A program made the translations under genes and the position numbers. DNA of 5,439 nt. Origin: Alphaproteobacteria bacterium (GTDB lineage Bacteria > Pseudomonadota > Alphaproteobacteria > UBA8366). The DNA is taken from positions 1 to 5,439 of the forward strand of contig JABJCS010000663.1 of NCBI GenBank assembly GCA_018665505.1, given 5' to 3'. This document shows, piece by piece, positions 1-5,439 of the stretch. The notes under the pieces are model-generated. The model ran no database searches and was not told the origin of the DNA. It saw nothing but the letters and a program-made list of their open reading frames with translations. How positions within the stretch are numbered: the first letter of the stretch is position 1; each line of letters opens with the position of its first letter.

Positions 1-394
1 CCCAGAAAAGAATCTCGCACCGTTAGATGATCCATACGCTTTTGCGGAAGCCCAATCTTTCAACAACTATCTTTGTTCCACTGTACACGTCGCCCATGCA
101 CATGGCGGGCGCGGCCACCGTTGGGCGGACCAAGAGACATCCTTCGCGGACATGAAGCAAAAAGTCAGCCGAACCATGACCGAATGCTTCGAGTTGATCG
201 AAGGCGAGATGGTGAAGGGGCCGTGGGTCCTAGGCGACACATTCAGCGTCTGCGACATGTATCTTTACACCGTCGCCCGTTGGCTCACCGGCGACCAAGT
301 CGATATTCGTCAGTTCGACAAGGTCGCGGCGATTTCCGATGGAATCGAGGCACGATCGGCGGCAGCGCGGGCAATTGAAACACACTTCGCGTAA
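1..394 (+). CDS. Glutathione S-transferase family protein, C-terminal part (5' end outside window)
   Basis: An open frame enters at base 2 and runs 130 codons to a TAA. It is the all-alpha C-terminal domain of a cytosolic glutathione S-transferase, a family that conjugates glutathione to electrophiles or uses it for reduction. Visible signs are the helix segment AEAQSFNNYLCSTVHVAHAH, the following GRGHRWAD stretch common in proteobacterial GSTs, the segment ending EGEMVKGPWVLGD, and the GST N-capping box SVCD (within bases 233-256), whose Ser and Asp stabilise the domain core. The N-terminal thioredoxin-like domain that binds glutathione lies upstream, so class and catalytic residue cannot be judged. 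The Met at 152 is internal, because the GST homology continues before it. The gene converges on the hydrolase gene with only 19 bases between stop codons. Family assignment is solid; substrate unknown. Confidence 0.85.
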   Translation, partial: PEKNLAPLDDPYAFAEAQSFNNYLCSTVHVAHAHGGRGHRWADQETSFADMKQKVSRTMTECFELIEGEMVKGPWVLGDTFSVCDMYLYTVARWLTGDQVDIRQFDKVAAISDGIEARSAAARAIETHFA

Positions 395-413
395 TCGACA
401 GCCCGTTTGACGC

Positions 414-1292
414 CTACTTCAATCCCGACATCGATTGCCCAATCGAGCGTGGATCGCGGGTCTTAAAGTTGCCCGTATCGACCGACACCAGAAAGGCTTG
501 AATCAAGCCGTTGAATAAGTCGGGATCTTCCAAATTGATGGCGTGACCGGCGTTCGGCATGACCGCCAACCACGACGTCGGAATTGTCCGTTTCATCATC
601 AGGTTCGGATCGAGGCACGGCTCATCCTCGTCACCAGTCATGATGTATGTCGGCACCATCATCGCCCTCATCCCGTCTTGTAGGTCATAAAGCGATGGGC
701 GTTCGCCTTGTACGCCAAGAAAGGTGTTGGCGCAGCCAAGGGGCGAATGCTCGTTAAAGCGCTTCACGAACGCGGCAAATCCGCGGGGATCTTTGTTCTC
801 AAATTGCACGCGGGTCGGCCCGTATGCATAAAACTGGCTAACGCCTTCCATCCCCAAATCGAGAAATCTTTGCGCAATTTCGGCGGTCTCTTTACGCCAT
901 TGGTCACGGTCACCACCCGCGCCATATCCGCAACCGGCTACCACGAGCGAGTGCGCCATCTCGGGGAAATTCAAACCGAAATGCAAGGAGGCAAAACCAC
1001 CCATCGACAGACCGACGATATGCGCCTTCTCAATGCCGAGATGCTTGAGCACGTCGCGGGCATCTTCGGCTGCTCGCAACTGACTGTATGAGCTCGAATT
1101 CTCCGGCACGTCGGAGGGCGGGTATCCTCGCGCGTTATAGGCGATACAACGATAGTTCCGAGAGAAGTAGCTGAACTGCAGCTCCCATGTCCGCAGATCA
1201 TCCGCGAATTCATGAATGAAAAGGATGGGCGTCCCCTCGCCCGCCTCTTCATAGTATAGCTTCACGTTATCGTCCGTTACCGCATAAGGCAT
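414..1292 (-). CDS. Alpha/beta hydrolase fold protein, 292 aa
   Basis: Complete cytoplasmic alpha/beta hydrolase with no signal peptide. The strand-loop segment PILFIHEFADD (residues 22-32) forms the oxyanion-hole region, with His-Glu where most relatives have His-Gly. YNARGYPPSD (52-61) follows, then the nucleophile elbow GLSMGG with Ser96. The acid is probably Asp223 in TGDEDEP and the base His250 in NAGHAINLEDPD, so the Ser-Asp-His triad looks complete. Length is normal for the enol-lactonase/epoxide-hydrolase-like group, although residues from about 270 onward look like a loose tail. The ATG is supported by GGGAGGG (1297-1303) at good spacing, 23 bases after the folB stop. It is the last gene of the minus-strand cluster. 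Substrate is unknown: esterase, lactonase or C-C hydrolase are all possible, and I see nothing that ties it directly to pterin chemistry. Confidence 0.9.
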   Translation of the reverse strand: MPYAVTDDNVKLYYEEAGEGTPILFIHEFADDLRTWELQFSYFSRNYRCIAYNARGYPPSDVPENSSSYSQLRAAEDARDVLKHLGIEKAHIVGLSMGGFASLHFGLNFPEMAHSLVVAGCGYGAGGDRDQWRKETAEIAQRFLDLGMEGVSQFYAYGPTRVQFENKDPRGFAAFVKRFNEHSPLGCANTFLGVQGERPSLYDLQDGMRAMMVPTYIMTGDEDEPCLDPNLMMKRTIPTSWLAVMPNAGHAINLEDPDLFNGLIQAFLVSVDTGNFKTRDPRSIGQSMSGLK

Positions 1293-1315
1293 GACGCCCT
1301 CCCTCTCTCTTATTG

Positions 1316-1684
1316 TTATGCCGCCGTCTTTCGGCTCTCCATTTCAACCCCGACGCTATCGCAGTCGGGATATACATCAGGCTTCCGGGTCGATACCCGG
1401 GCACCCACGACGCGCTCCGGCCTTAGACAAATCTCCAGTATCTCCGCGCATAGAGTTTCTTGAAGATTGAAATGGCGCCCGTCGACAATTTCGCGAATCC
1501 GCTCACGCAGAAAATCGTAATCCAGCACCGTCTCGATCCGATCCTCAGCGGTATCTGGCGCCAAATCTCCCGACAGGTCCAACGAGACATCGATGATGAT
1601 CCGTTGGGGATTCTGGCGCTCAAACTCATGAATACCGATGGAGGCAATCACTTCATAGTCGCGGAGAAATATTTTTCGTTGCAC
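1316..1684 (-). CDS. folB: Dihydroneopterin aldolase (FolB), 122 aa, GTG start
   Basis: FolB cleaves 7,8-dihydroneopterin to 6-hydroxymethyl-7,8-dihydropterin and glycolaldehyde in folate synthesis; many members also epimerise it to the monapterin form. The family is a small tunnelling-fold protein, usually about 120 residues and octameric. Expected residues are present: Glu22 in GIHEFE, Tyr56 in LDYDFL, the pterin-anchoring Glu76 in NLQETLCAEI, and the catalytic Lys101 in STRKPD. The C-terminal strand SVGVEME fits too. The frame is open back to an ATG at 1765, but that would add 27 residues overlapping the SDR gene with no FolB similarity. The GTG at 1684 matches the family N-terminus (QRKIFLRDYEV) and has GGGAG six bases upstream. 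It lies 16 bases after the SDR stop, so the two are probably co-transcribed and translationally close. Confidence 0.9.
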   Translation of the reverse strand: MQRKIFLRDYEVIASIGIHEFERQNPQRIIIDVSLDLSGDLAPDTAEDRIETVLDYDFLRERIREIVDGRHFNLQETLCAEILEICLRPERVVGARVSTRKPDVYPDCDSVGVEMESRKTAA

Positions 1685-1690
1685 GTTTCG

Positions 1691-1695
1691 CTCCC
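1691..1695 (-). promoter_or_regulatory. Ribosome binding site deciding the GTG start of folB
   Basis: On the minus strand GGGAG sits six bases before GTG 1682-1684, inside the 16-base gap after the SDR stop codon. It supports the short FolB form over the longer frame starting at 1765. Confidence 0.6.
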
Positions 1696-1700
1696 AGGCC

Positions 1701-2453
1701 CTACTCGTCGAGGAAGGCGACGTCCCTTGGTAGCCGCAACAAAGTTTGGCCCCCATCGACGACAATTATCTGTCCGTTGTACATACGCGAGCCCAGAATG
1801 AAACGCACGGCCTTCGCAATCTCCCCGGTGTCGCTGGAGCGTTCCAAAAGGTTTTTCGTGCTCTGTTGTTCAAAATCTTCTGCCGTTTGATCTCCACTGA
1901 TGGTCGTCAATCCAGGTGCAATTCCGCAAACCCTAATACGCGGCCCAAGGCTCATAGCCGCCATTTCGGTCAATCCCCTTAAGCCAAATTTACCGATCGA
2001 ATAAGAAAAGTAATCCGGGTTCGGGCTGAAAACCTTGTTGTCGAGCATATTGATAATGCAGCCTTCGCGATCCTCTGGAAGGGCCTCGGCGAAGGCTTTG
2101 GTCAGCAGAGTCGGCGCACGCAAATTCACGTCCAATTGACGTTGCCAAAGGGCCGGCTCCACGCTCGTTAGCCAATCCGGCTCGAACAGGGACGCATTGT
2201 TGATCAGACAATCGAGCGGCCCAACCAATTTGTTACATTCCGGAATGAGATTGAGCGTCGCCTCCAAATCGGAAAGATCGCATCCAATCGTCTCCATGGT
2301 ACTGCCCGATGCGGTCAATGAGGCGGCAAGGGCCTCGGCCTCGGATGCGGAAGTATTATAATGAATCAACACCCGCCACCCGTCTTCCGCCAATGCTCGG
2401 ACAATCTCGGCACCGATCCGTTTGGCGCCCCCAGTCACGAGTGCCGTCTTCAT
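1701..2453 (-). CDS. SDR oxidoreductase of pteridine-reductase type (FolM/PTR1-like), 250 aa
   Basis: Short-chain dehydrogenase/reductase with a Rossmann fold. The cofactor loop TGGAKRIG (7-14) carries the Arg12 typical of pteridine reductases. HYNTSASEAEAL (31-42) resembles the NADPH-selecting segment of PTR1. NNAS is at 85-88, the structural Asn110 in DVNLRAP, and the catalytic YSIGK gives Tyr151 and Lys155. Most SDRs have Ser about 13 residues before the Tyr; here it is Asp138 in NMLDNK, as in PTR1 and FolM, where Asp and Tyr act on the pterin. The C-terminus GQIIVVDGGQTLL is standard. I infer NADPH-dependent reduction of dihydromonapterin, dihydrobiopterin-like pterins or dihydrofolate. 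The neighbouring folB supports this. The start has GAGGAG (2460-2465) six bases upstream. A plain fabG-like SDR is the alternative, but the Asp argues against it. Confidence 0.86.
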   Translation of the reverse strand: MKTALVTGGAKRIGAEIVRALAEDGWRVLIHYNTSASEAEALAASLTASGSTMETIGCDLSDLEATLNLIPECNKLVGPLDCLINNASLFEPDWLTSVEPALWQRQLDVNLRAPTLLTKAFAEALPEDREGCIINMLDNKVFSPNPDYFSYSIGKFGLRGLTEMAAMSLGPRIRVCGIAPGLTTISGDQTAEDFEQQSTKNLLERSSDTGEIAKAVRFILGSRMYNGQIIVVDGGQTLLRLPRDVAFLDE

Positions 2454-2459
2454 TCAAAA

Positions 2460-2465
2460 CTCCTC
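2460..2465 (-). promoter_or_regulatory. Ribosome binding site of the SDR gene
   Basis: GAGGAG on the minus strand, six bases before ATG 2451-2453, in the 39-base gap after the zinc-finger gene. The remainder of that gap shows no hairpin with a U-run, so read-through from the upstream gene is likely. Confidence 0.65.
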
Positions 2466-2492
2466 ATTTCACGGACTTCCAGGGATATTAGG

Positions 2493-2837
2493 TTATTTGG
2501 CGCAGCCGACGCAGGTGGGAATCGCGGGATCGAGTTCGAGGCGCTTTTTCTCAATTTCGTCACCGCAGGTCATGCAATAGCCGAACTCGTCCTCTTCCAT
2601 CCGCGCGAGGGCGGCGTCGATCCGATGAGTCTCGTCAATACGACGGCGCTCCGTCTCTACCGACATCGCTTGGTTCTGGATTTCGTCCATCCGCGAGAGA
2701 CGGCCAACGGTCGTTTGATCCAAGACAACTGGGCGGGTGTCGTCGTGATGTGCCGTGACCAACCGCTCCAACTCTACCTTACGGTCGATCAATTGCTGCT
2801 TCAGCGCTTTCTCGTCTATGTCTTTGCGGTCGCTCAT
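2493..2837 (-). CDS. TraR/DksA-type C4 zinc-finger protein, 114 aa
   Basis: Small DksA/TraR-superfamily protein. DksA-type factors bind the secondary channel of RNA polymerase and tune initiation, often with ppGpp. The N-terminal half (about residues 5-35) is charged and helical, likely the first coiled-coil arm. DQTTVGRLSRMDEIQNQAM (40-58) is a motif typical of this small subfamily, and a second helix rich in Glu and Arg (59-84) follows. The zinc finger is FGYCMTCG (85-92) with CVGC (109-112), giving four Cys ligands 88, 91, 109 and 112. The DxxDxA acidic tip of true DksA is absent, so it may be a polymerase-binding relative with different activity. The frame is open to a GTG at 2867, but ATG 2837 gives the expected MSDRKDI start; its Shine-Dalgarno (GGA) is weak. 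It heads the minus-strand cluster and diverges from prfC. Confidence 0.87.
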   Translation of the reverse strand: MSDRKDIDEKALKQQLIDRKVELERLVTAHHDDTRPVVLDQTTVGRLSRMDEIQNQAMSVETERRRIDETHRIDAALARMEEDEFGYCMTCGDEIEKKRLELDPAIPTCVGCAK

Positions 2838-2846
2838 CGGTCCAAT

Positions 2847-2865
2847 AAAAAGCGCCTTGCAGCGC
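2847..2865 (-). other. Short hairpin followed by a U-run in the DksA-like gene leader
   Basis: Read on the minus strand, GCGCT, GCAA and GGCGC can form a 5-bp stem (including one G-U pair) closed by a GNRA-type GCAA loop. Five U residues (2847-2851) follow directly, nine bases before the ATG at 2837. The shape is that of a minimal intrinsic terminator or attenuator. The stem is short, so it may be chance or affect ribosome access instead. Confidence 0.3.
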
Positions 2866-2917
2866 ACTCATTGTTGCATCTGTAACATTTTGCGCTCATA
2901 TGGGTGCCGACGACAAC

Positions 2918-2922
2918 GGAGA
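2918..2922 (+). promoter_or_regulatory. Ribosome binding site deciding the prfC start
   Basis: GGAGA lies seven bases before ATG 2930-2932. The in-frame ATG at 2900 has no purine-rich sequence before it, so 2930 is preferred. Confidence 0.65.
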
Positions 2923-2929
2923 ATCTGAC

Positions 2930-4546
2930 ATGGCCTCTGCTCTGCCCGCTGCGAGCGACGGTGCGACAGGGCATCCCGCGACGCGTCGGCGGACCTTCGC
3001 CATCATCTCGCACCCGGATGCCGGTAAGACGACGCTCACCGAAAAACTGCTGCTGTTCGGCGGCGCCATTCAGCTTGCCGGTGCAGTGAAAGCACGCGGA
3101 GACCGGCGACGCGCCCATTCCGATTGGATGAAAGTGGAGCGCGAACGGGGCATTTCGGTCACCGTTTCGGTCATGACCTTCGACTATGATGGCCTAACAT
3201 TCAATTTGTTGGACACACCCGGACACGAAGACTTCAGCGAAGATACCTACCGCACCATAACGGCGGTCGACTCCGCCGTTATGGTGTTGGACGCGGCACG
3301 CGGTATCGAAAATCAGACACGGAAACTATTCGAGGTCTGCCGGTTACGCGATATGCCCATCGCCACTTTTATTAATAAAATGGACCGCGAAGCTCAGGAC
3401 CCGTTCGACCTTTTGGATGAAATCGAGCAAAGCCTGGCCTTGGACGTGACACCTGCCTCATGGCCGATCGGCATGGGACGGAATTTTCTTGGCTGTTACG
3501 ATCTCCTCCGCGACCGCCTACTGCTGACCCAACGCAGCAAAGGCAACACGATCGACGAAGGCATCCCCTGCGAGGGGCTCGACGATCCGAAGCTCGACGA
3601 ATTACTTCCCGCCGACGCTATCGCCAAATTGCGCGAAGATGTTGAGATGGTGCGAGGCCTCTGTCCCGAATTCGATCTGGACGCCTACCGAGAAGGTACA
3701 TTGACCCCGGTTTATTTTGGCAGTGCGATCAACAATTTCGGGGTGCGGGAGTTGCTCGACGGTATCGGTGCCTATGCGCCGCCGCCGCGCCCGCAACCGA
3801 CAGCCGGGCGTGAAATCATGCCAGAGGAAGACAAAGTCAGCGGTTTTGTTTTCAAAGTTCAAGCCAATATGGACGCGAAACACCGGGACCGAATTGCGTT
3901 CGTGCGCTTGTGTTCAGGAAAGTTTAGACGCGGCATGAAGCTAAAACACATCCGCAGCGGCAAAACGATGAACGCGCACAATCCGCTGCTATTCCTAGCG
4001 CAAGACCGTGAATTGGCGGAAGAAGCATGGGCCGGTGACATCATCGGCATTCCCAATCACGGCAATCTTCGGATTGGTGATGCATTGACCGAGGGCGAAG
4101 ATTTAGCGTTTACCGGCATACCGAGCTTCGCGCCCGAACTGATGCGGAAAGTGCGACCGGAAGACCCGATGAAGGCAAAGCATCTAGGTCGTGCGTTATT
4201 GCAGATCGCAGAGGAAGGTGCTGCACGCGTCTTCAAACCGGTGATGGACCCGGACTGGATTGTCGGCGTCGTCGGCGCATTGCAATTCGAGGTGCTCGCC
4301 GACCGTATTCGCACGGAATACGACATACCGGTTCGCTTTGAGACAAGCTCCCTACATACCGCCCGTTGGCTGGATTGCGACGATGAGCGCGACATTAAAA
4401 AACTTCGCGATTCCGGTCCATCGGCAATGGCGGAGGATCACGACGGCGCGCCCATTTTCCTGGCCCGAAACGCGTGGCACTTGGAAACAGCTGAAAAAGA
4501 ATGGCCGTCGATTAAGTTCCTGAAGACCAAGGAACAAACGACCTAA
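2930..4546 (+). CDS. prfC: Peptide chain release factor 3 (RF3), 538 aa
   Basis: RF3 is a cytoplasmic translational GTPase that recycles RF1 and RF2 from the ribosome after peptide release. The G domain is intact: P-loop SHPDAGKTT (27-35), switch I with RGISVT (73-78), DTPGHED (95-101) with catalytic His99, NKMD (149-152) and the G5 region GSAINNFGV (264-272). Stretches such as DTPGHEDFSEDTYRTITAVD and HSDWMKVE are RF3-type and separate it from EF-G and other GTPases. Beta-barrel domain II follows (about 290-380), then the C-terminal RF3 domain, including VGALQFEVLADRI. Length is close to the 529 residues of E. coli RF3. The first 20 residues are a variable, low-homology extension, so the start rests on the ribosome binding site. 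It is followed after 25 bases by the dehydratase gene and could share its transcript. Confidence 0.97.
   Translation: MASALPAASDGATGHPATRRRTFAIISHPDAGKTTLTEKLLLFGGAIQLAGAVKARGDRRRAHSDWMKVERERGISVTVSVMTFDYDGLTFNLLDTPGHEDFSEDTYRTITAVDSAVMVLDAARGIENQTRKLFEVCRLRDMPIATFINKMDREAQDPFDLLDEIEQSLALDVTPASWPIGMGRNFLGCYDLLRDRLLLTQRSKGNTIDEGIPCEGLDDPKLDELLPADAIAKLREDVEMVRGLCPEFDLDAYREGTLTPVYFGSAINNFGVRELLDGIGAYAPPPRPQPTAGREIMPEEDKVSGFVFKVQANMDAKHRDRIAFVRLCSGKFRRGMKLKHIRSGKTMNAHNPLLFLAQDRELAEEAWAGDIIGIPNHGNLRIGDALTEGEDLAFTGIPSFAPELMRKVRPEDPMKAKHLGRALLQIAEEGAARVFKPVMDPDWIVGVVGALQFEVLADRIRTEYDIPVRFETSSLHTARWLDCDDERDIKKLRDSGPSAMAEDHDGAPIFLARNAWHLETAEKEWPSIKFLKTKEQTT
3253..3286. repeat. Perfect 14-bp inverted repeat with 6-base loop inside prfC
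   Basis: The left arm CACCATAACGGCGG (3253-3266) and right arm CCGCCGTTATGGTG (3273-3286) are exact reverse complements around the loop TCGACT. The repeat spans codons for TITAVDSAVMV, just after the DTPGHED motif. The prfC mRNA could fold it into a strong hairpin. No U-run follows, so it is not a standard terminator. Confidence 0.85.
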
Positions 4547-4561
4547 CAATACATCACCTGG

Positions 4562-4566
4562 GGAGG
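4562..4566 (+). promoter_or_regulatory. Strong ribosome binding site of the dehydratase gene
   Basis: GGAGG, within the run GGGGAGGA (4560-4567), lies five bases before ATG 4572. It is the best Shine-Dalgarno match on the plus strand here and fixes the start. No terminator-like hairpin is visible in the 25-base gap after prfC. Confidence 0.75.
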
Positions 4567-4571
4567 ACACC

Positions 4572-5439
4572 ATGGCCGACGAAAATGAAAAGGGCCTGGC
4601 CCGTGGATTGACCAATTACGGCGATAAGGATTTCTCACTCTATCTTCGCCGTTCCTTCGCCAAGGCCATGGGCTTCACCAATGAGAGCCTAGAGAAACCG
4701 ATCGTCGGCGTCGCCGACACCACCAGCAGCTACAACAACTGCCACCGCAACGTGCCGGAACAGATCGAAGCGGTGAAACGCGGTGTGTTAGCGGCCGGTG
4801 GTCTGCCGATGGTGTTTCCGACCGTCTCTCTTGCGGAAGCCTTCCTGCATCCAACCAGCATGATGTACCGGAACCTCATGTCCATGGACACGGAGGAGAT
4901 GATCTCTGCCCAGCCAATGGACGCGGTCGTTGTTGTCGGCGGGTGCGACAAAACGGTCCCGGCGCAGCTCATGGGCGCGCTTTCGGCCAACCGCCCCGCC
5001 ATTCAATTGATCACCGGCCCGATGATGACCGCCCGTCACGAAGGTGAGCAACTCGGTGCCTGCACCGATTGCCGACGATTTTGGGCGATGTATCGCGCCG
5101 GTGAGCTGAACGAAGAGGAGATCGTCTCCGTCGAATCTCGTCTCTCCACGACCGCCGGCACCTGTCCGGTCATGGGCACCGCAAGCACGATGGCCTGTAT
5201 CGCTGAGACGCTCGGCATGGCGCTACCCGGCACCGCCGCGATCCCGGCGGTCCATGCCGACCGGCTACGCGCGGCCGAAGAGACCGGAAAGCGCGCGGTC
5301 GAAATTGCCGTGGCCGGCCTCACACCTGATAAGGTCGTCACCGAAAAATCCGTCGAAAATGCGCTTCGTGTGTTACTCGCCATCGGCGGCTCCACCAATG
5401 GCATCATTCACCTAACCGCCATTGCGGGTCGGGCAGGGA
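4572..5439 (+). CDS. IlvD/Edd-family dehydratase, sugar-acid (arabinonate/xylonate-like) subtype, N-terminal half
   Basis: The frame runs 289 codons to the window end without a stop; family members are usually 570-600 residues, so about half is seen. The family removes water from dihydroxy acids or aldonic acids using an Fe-S cluster and Mg2+. The three cluster cysteines are visible: Cys57 in SSYNNCHRN, Cys125 in GGCDKTVP, and Cys198 in AGTCPVMGTASTM. Asp126 and Lys127 of CDK are the expected metal ligand and carbamylated lysine. GGSTNGIIHL closes the visible part. The LGACTDCRRFW segment (161-171) and the spacing fit L-arabinonate/D-xylonate dehydratases with a [2Fe-2S] cluster better than the branched-chain amino acid enzyme IlvD, though this is a subfamily judgement. 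Substrate is unproven; dihydroxy-acid dehydratase activity remains possible. It follows prfC closely. Confidence 0.92.
   Translation, partial: MADENEKGLARGLTNYGDKDFSLYLRRSFAKAMGFTNESLEKPIVGVADTTSSYNNCHRNVPEQIEAVKRGVLAAGGLPMVFPTVSLAEAFLHPTSMMYRNLMSMDTEEMISAQPMDAVVVVGGCDKTVPAQLMGALSANRPAIQLITGPMMTARHEGEQLGACTDCRRFWAMYRAGELNEEEIVSVESRLSTTAGTCPVMGTASTMACIAETLGMALPGTAAIPAVHADRLRAAEETGKRAVEIAVAGLTPDKVVTEKSVENALRVLLAIGGSTNGIIHLTAIAGRAG
5212..5260. repeat. Nested inverted repeats inside the dehydratase gene
   Basis: An outer 9-bp pair, TCGGCATGG (5212-5220) with CCATGCCGA (5252-5260), encloses an inner 7-bp pair, ACCGCCG (5232-5238) with CGGCGGT (5245-5251). The two stems abut on the 3' side and are separated by 11 bases on the 5' side. 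The mRNA could form a bulged hairpin. GC-rich coding sequence makes short stems common, so function is uncertain. Confidence 0.6.

Larger units (their letters stand above)
2838..2929. promoter_or_regulatory. Divergent intergenic region, probable promoters of the minus cluster and prfC
   Basis: This 92-base region is the only place where both flanking transcription units can start. For prfC a weak pair is visible: TTGCAG (2857-2862), then an 18-base spacer and TGTAAC (2881-2886). For the minus strand I see only poor matches, such as TTGTCG followed 18 bases later by CAAAAT. No operator-like palindrome is clear apart from the hairpin listed separately. The location is well supported; the exact boxes are guesses. 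Confidence 0.35.

Noticed and set aside
431..446. 7-bp inverted repeat TCGATTG/CAATCGA after the GST stop, as a terminator
   Set aside because: The loop is only two bases, no U-run follows on either strand, and it lies inside the hydrolase coding region.
708..1091. 127-residue plus-strand frame inside the hydrolase gene
   Set aside because: It lies fully antisense to a hydrolase with an intact catalytic triad and has no domain-like features.
1685..1765. N-terminal extension of FolB to the ATG at 1765
   Set aside because: It overlaps the SDR gene by 65 bases, has no FolB-like sequence, and the GTG at 1684 has a good ribosome binding site.
2361..2885. 174-residue open frame on the plus strand opposite the SDR and zinc-finger genes
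   Set aside because: It is a shadow of two well-supported minus-strand genes, has no recognisable domain, and has no ribosome binding site of note.
2900..2929. Longer prfC start at ATG 2900
   Set aside because: No Shine-Dalgarno precedes it, whereas GGAGA is well placed before ATG 2930; the extra ten residues show no RF3 similarity.
4352..5407. Several minus-strand frames of 87-123 residues across the prfC end and the dehydratase
   Set aside because: They are antisense to conserved genes, are rich in Ser, Arg and Pro as usual for shadow frames, and show no family motif.
1..5439. Mobile element, CRISPR array, phage or defence island
   Set aside because: No transposase, integrase, direct-repeat array or terminal inverted repeats are visible; gene content is housekeeping and metabolic throughout.

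Overview
The window looks like ordinary chromosomal DNA of a moderately GC-rich alphaproteobacterium. A Rhodospirillales-like origin is my best guess, based on the style of the proteins (GST, TraR/DksA-type zinc finger, SDR next to FolB) rather than on any marker gene. It is densely coded: seven protein genes, no gap above about 100 bases, and no tRNA, rRNA, CRISPR array, transposase or other sign of recent transfer. The two end genes run off the window.

Layout. Bases 1-394 (+) are the 3' end of a glutathione S-transferase gene. It meets, tail to tail, a four-gene minus-strand cluster (2837 down to 414) that reads: small DksA/TraR-type zinc-finger protein, pteridine-reductase-like SDR, dihydroneopterin aldolase FolB, alpha/beta hydrolase. 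Spacings of 39, 16 and 23 bases, with a clear Shine-Dalgarno before each of the last three genes, suggest one operon. A 92-base divergent region (2838-2929) separates it from a plus-strand pair: prfC (peptide chain release factor 3), then 25 bases later an IlvD/Edd-family dehydratase of the sugar-acid (arabinonate/xylonate) subtype, cut off by the window end.

Functional reading. The most coherent unit is the SDR-folB pair. FolB acts on dihydroneopterin. The SDR carries the pteridine-reductase signature (Asp in place of the usual SDR Ser, 13 residues before the catalytic Tyr, and an Arg in the glycine-rich loop), so the pair probably forms a pterin module making reduced monapterin or helping folate reduction, like FolM/PTR1. 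The zinc-finger protein lacks the acidic DxxDxA tip of true DksA. The hydrolase's substrate cannot be told from sequence.

The least expected structural signals are a perfect 14-bp inverted repeat inside prfC (3253-3286), a nested inverted repeat inside the dehydratase gene (5212-5260), and a short hairpin with a U-run just upstream of the DksA-like start (2847-2865). I see no convincing new multi-gene system here.
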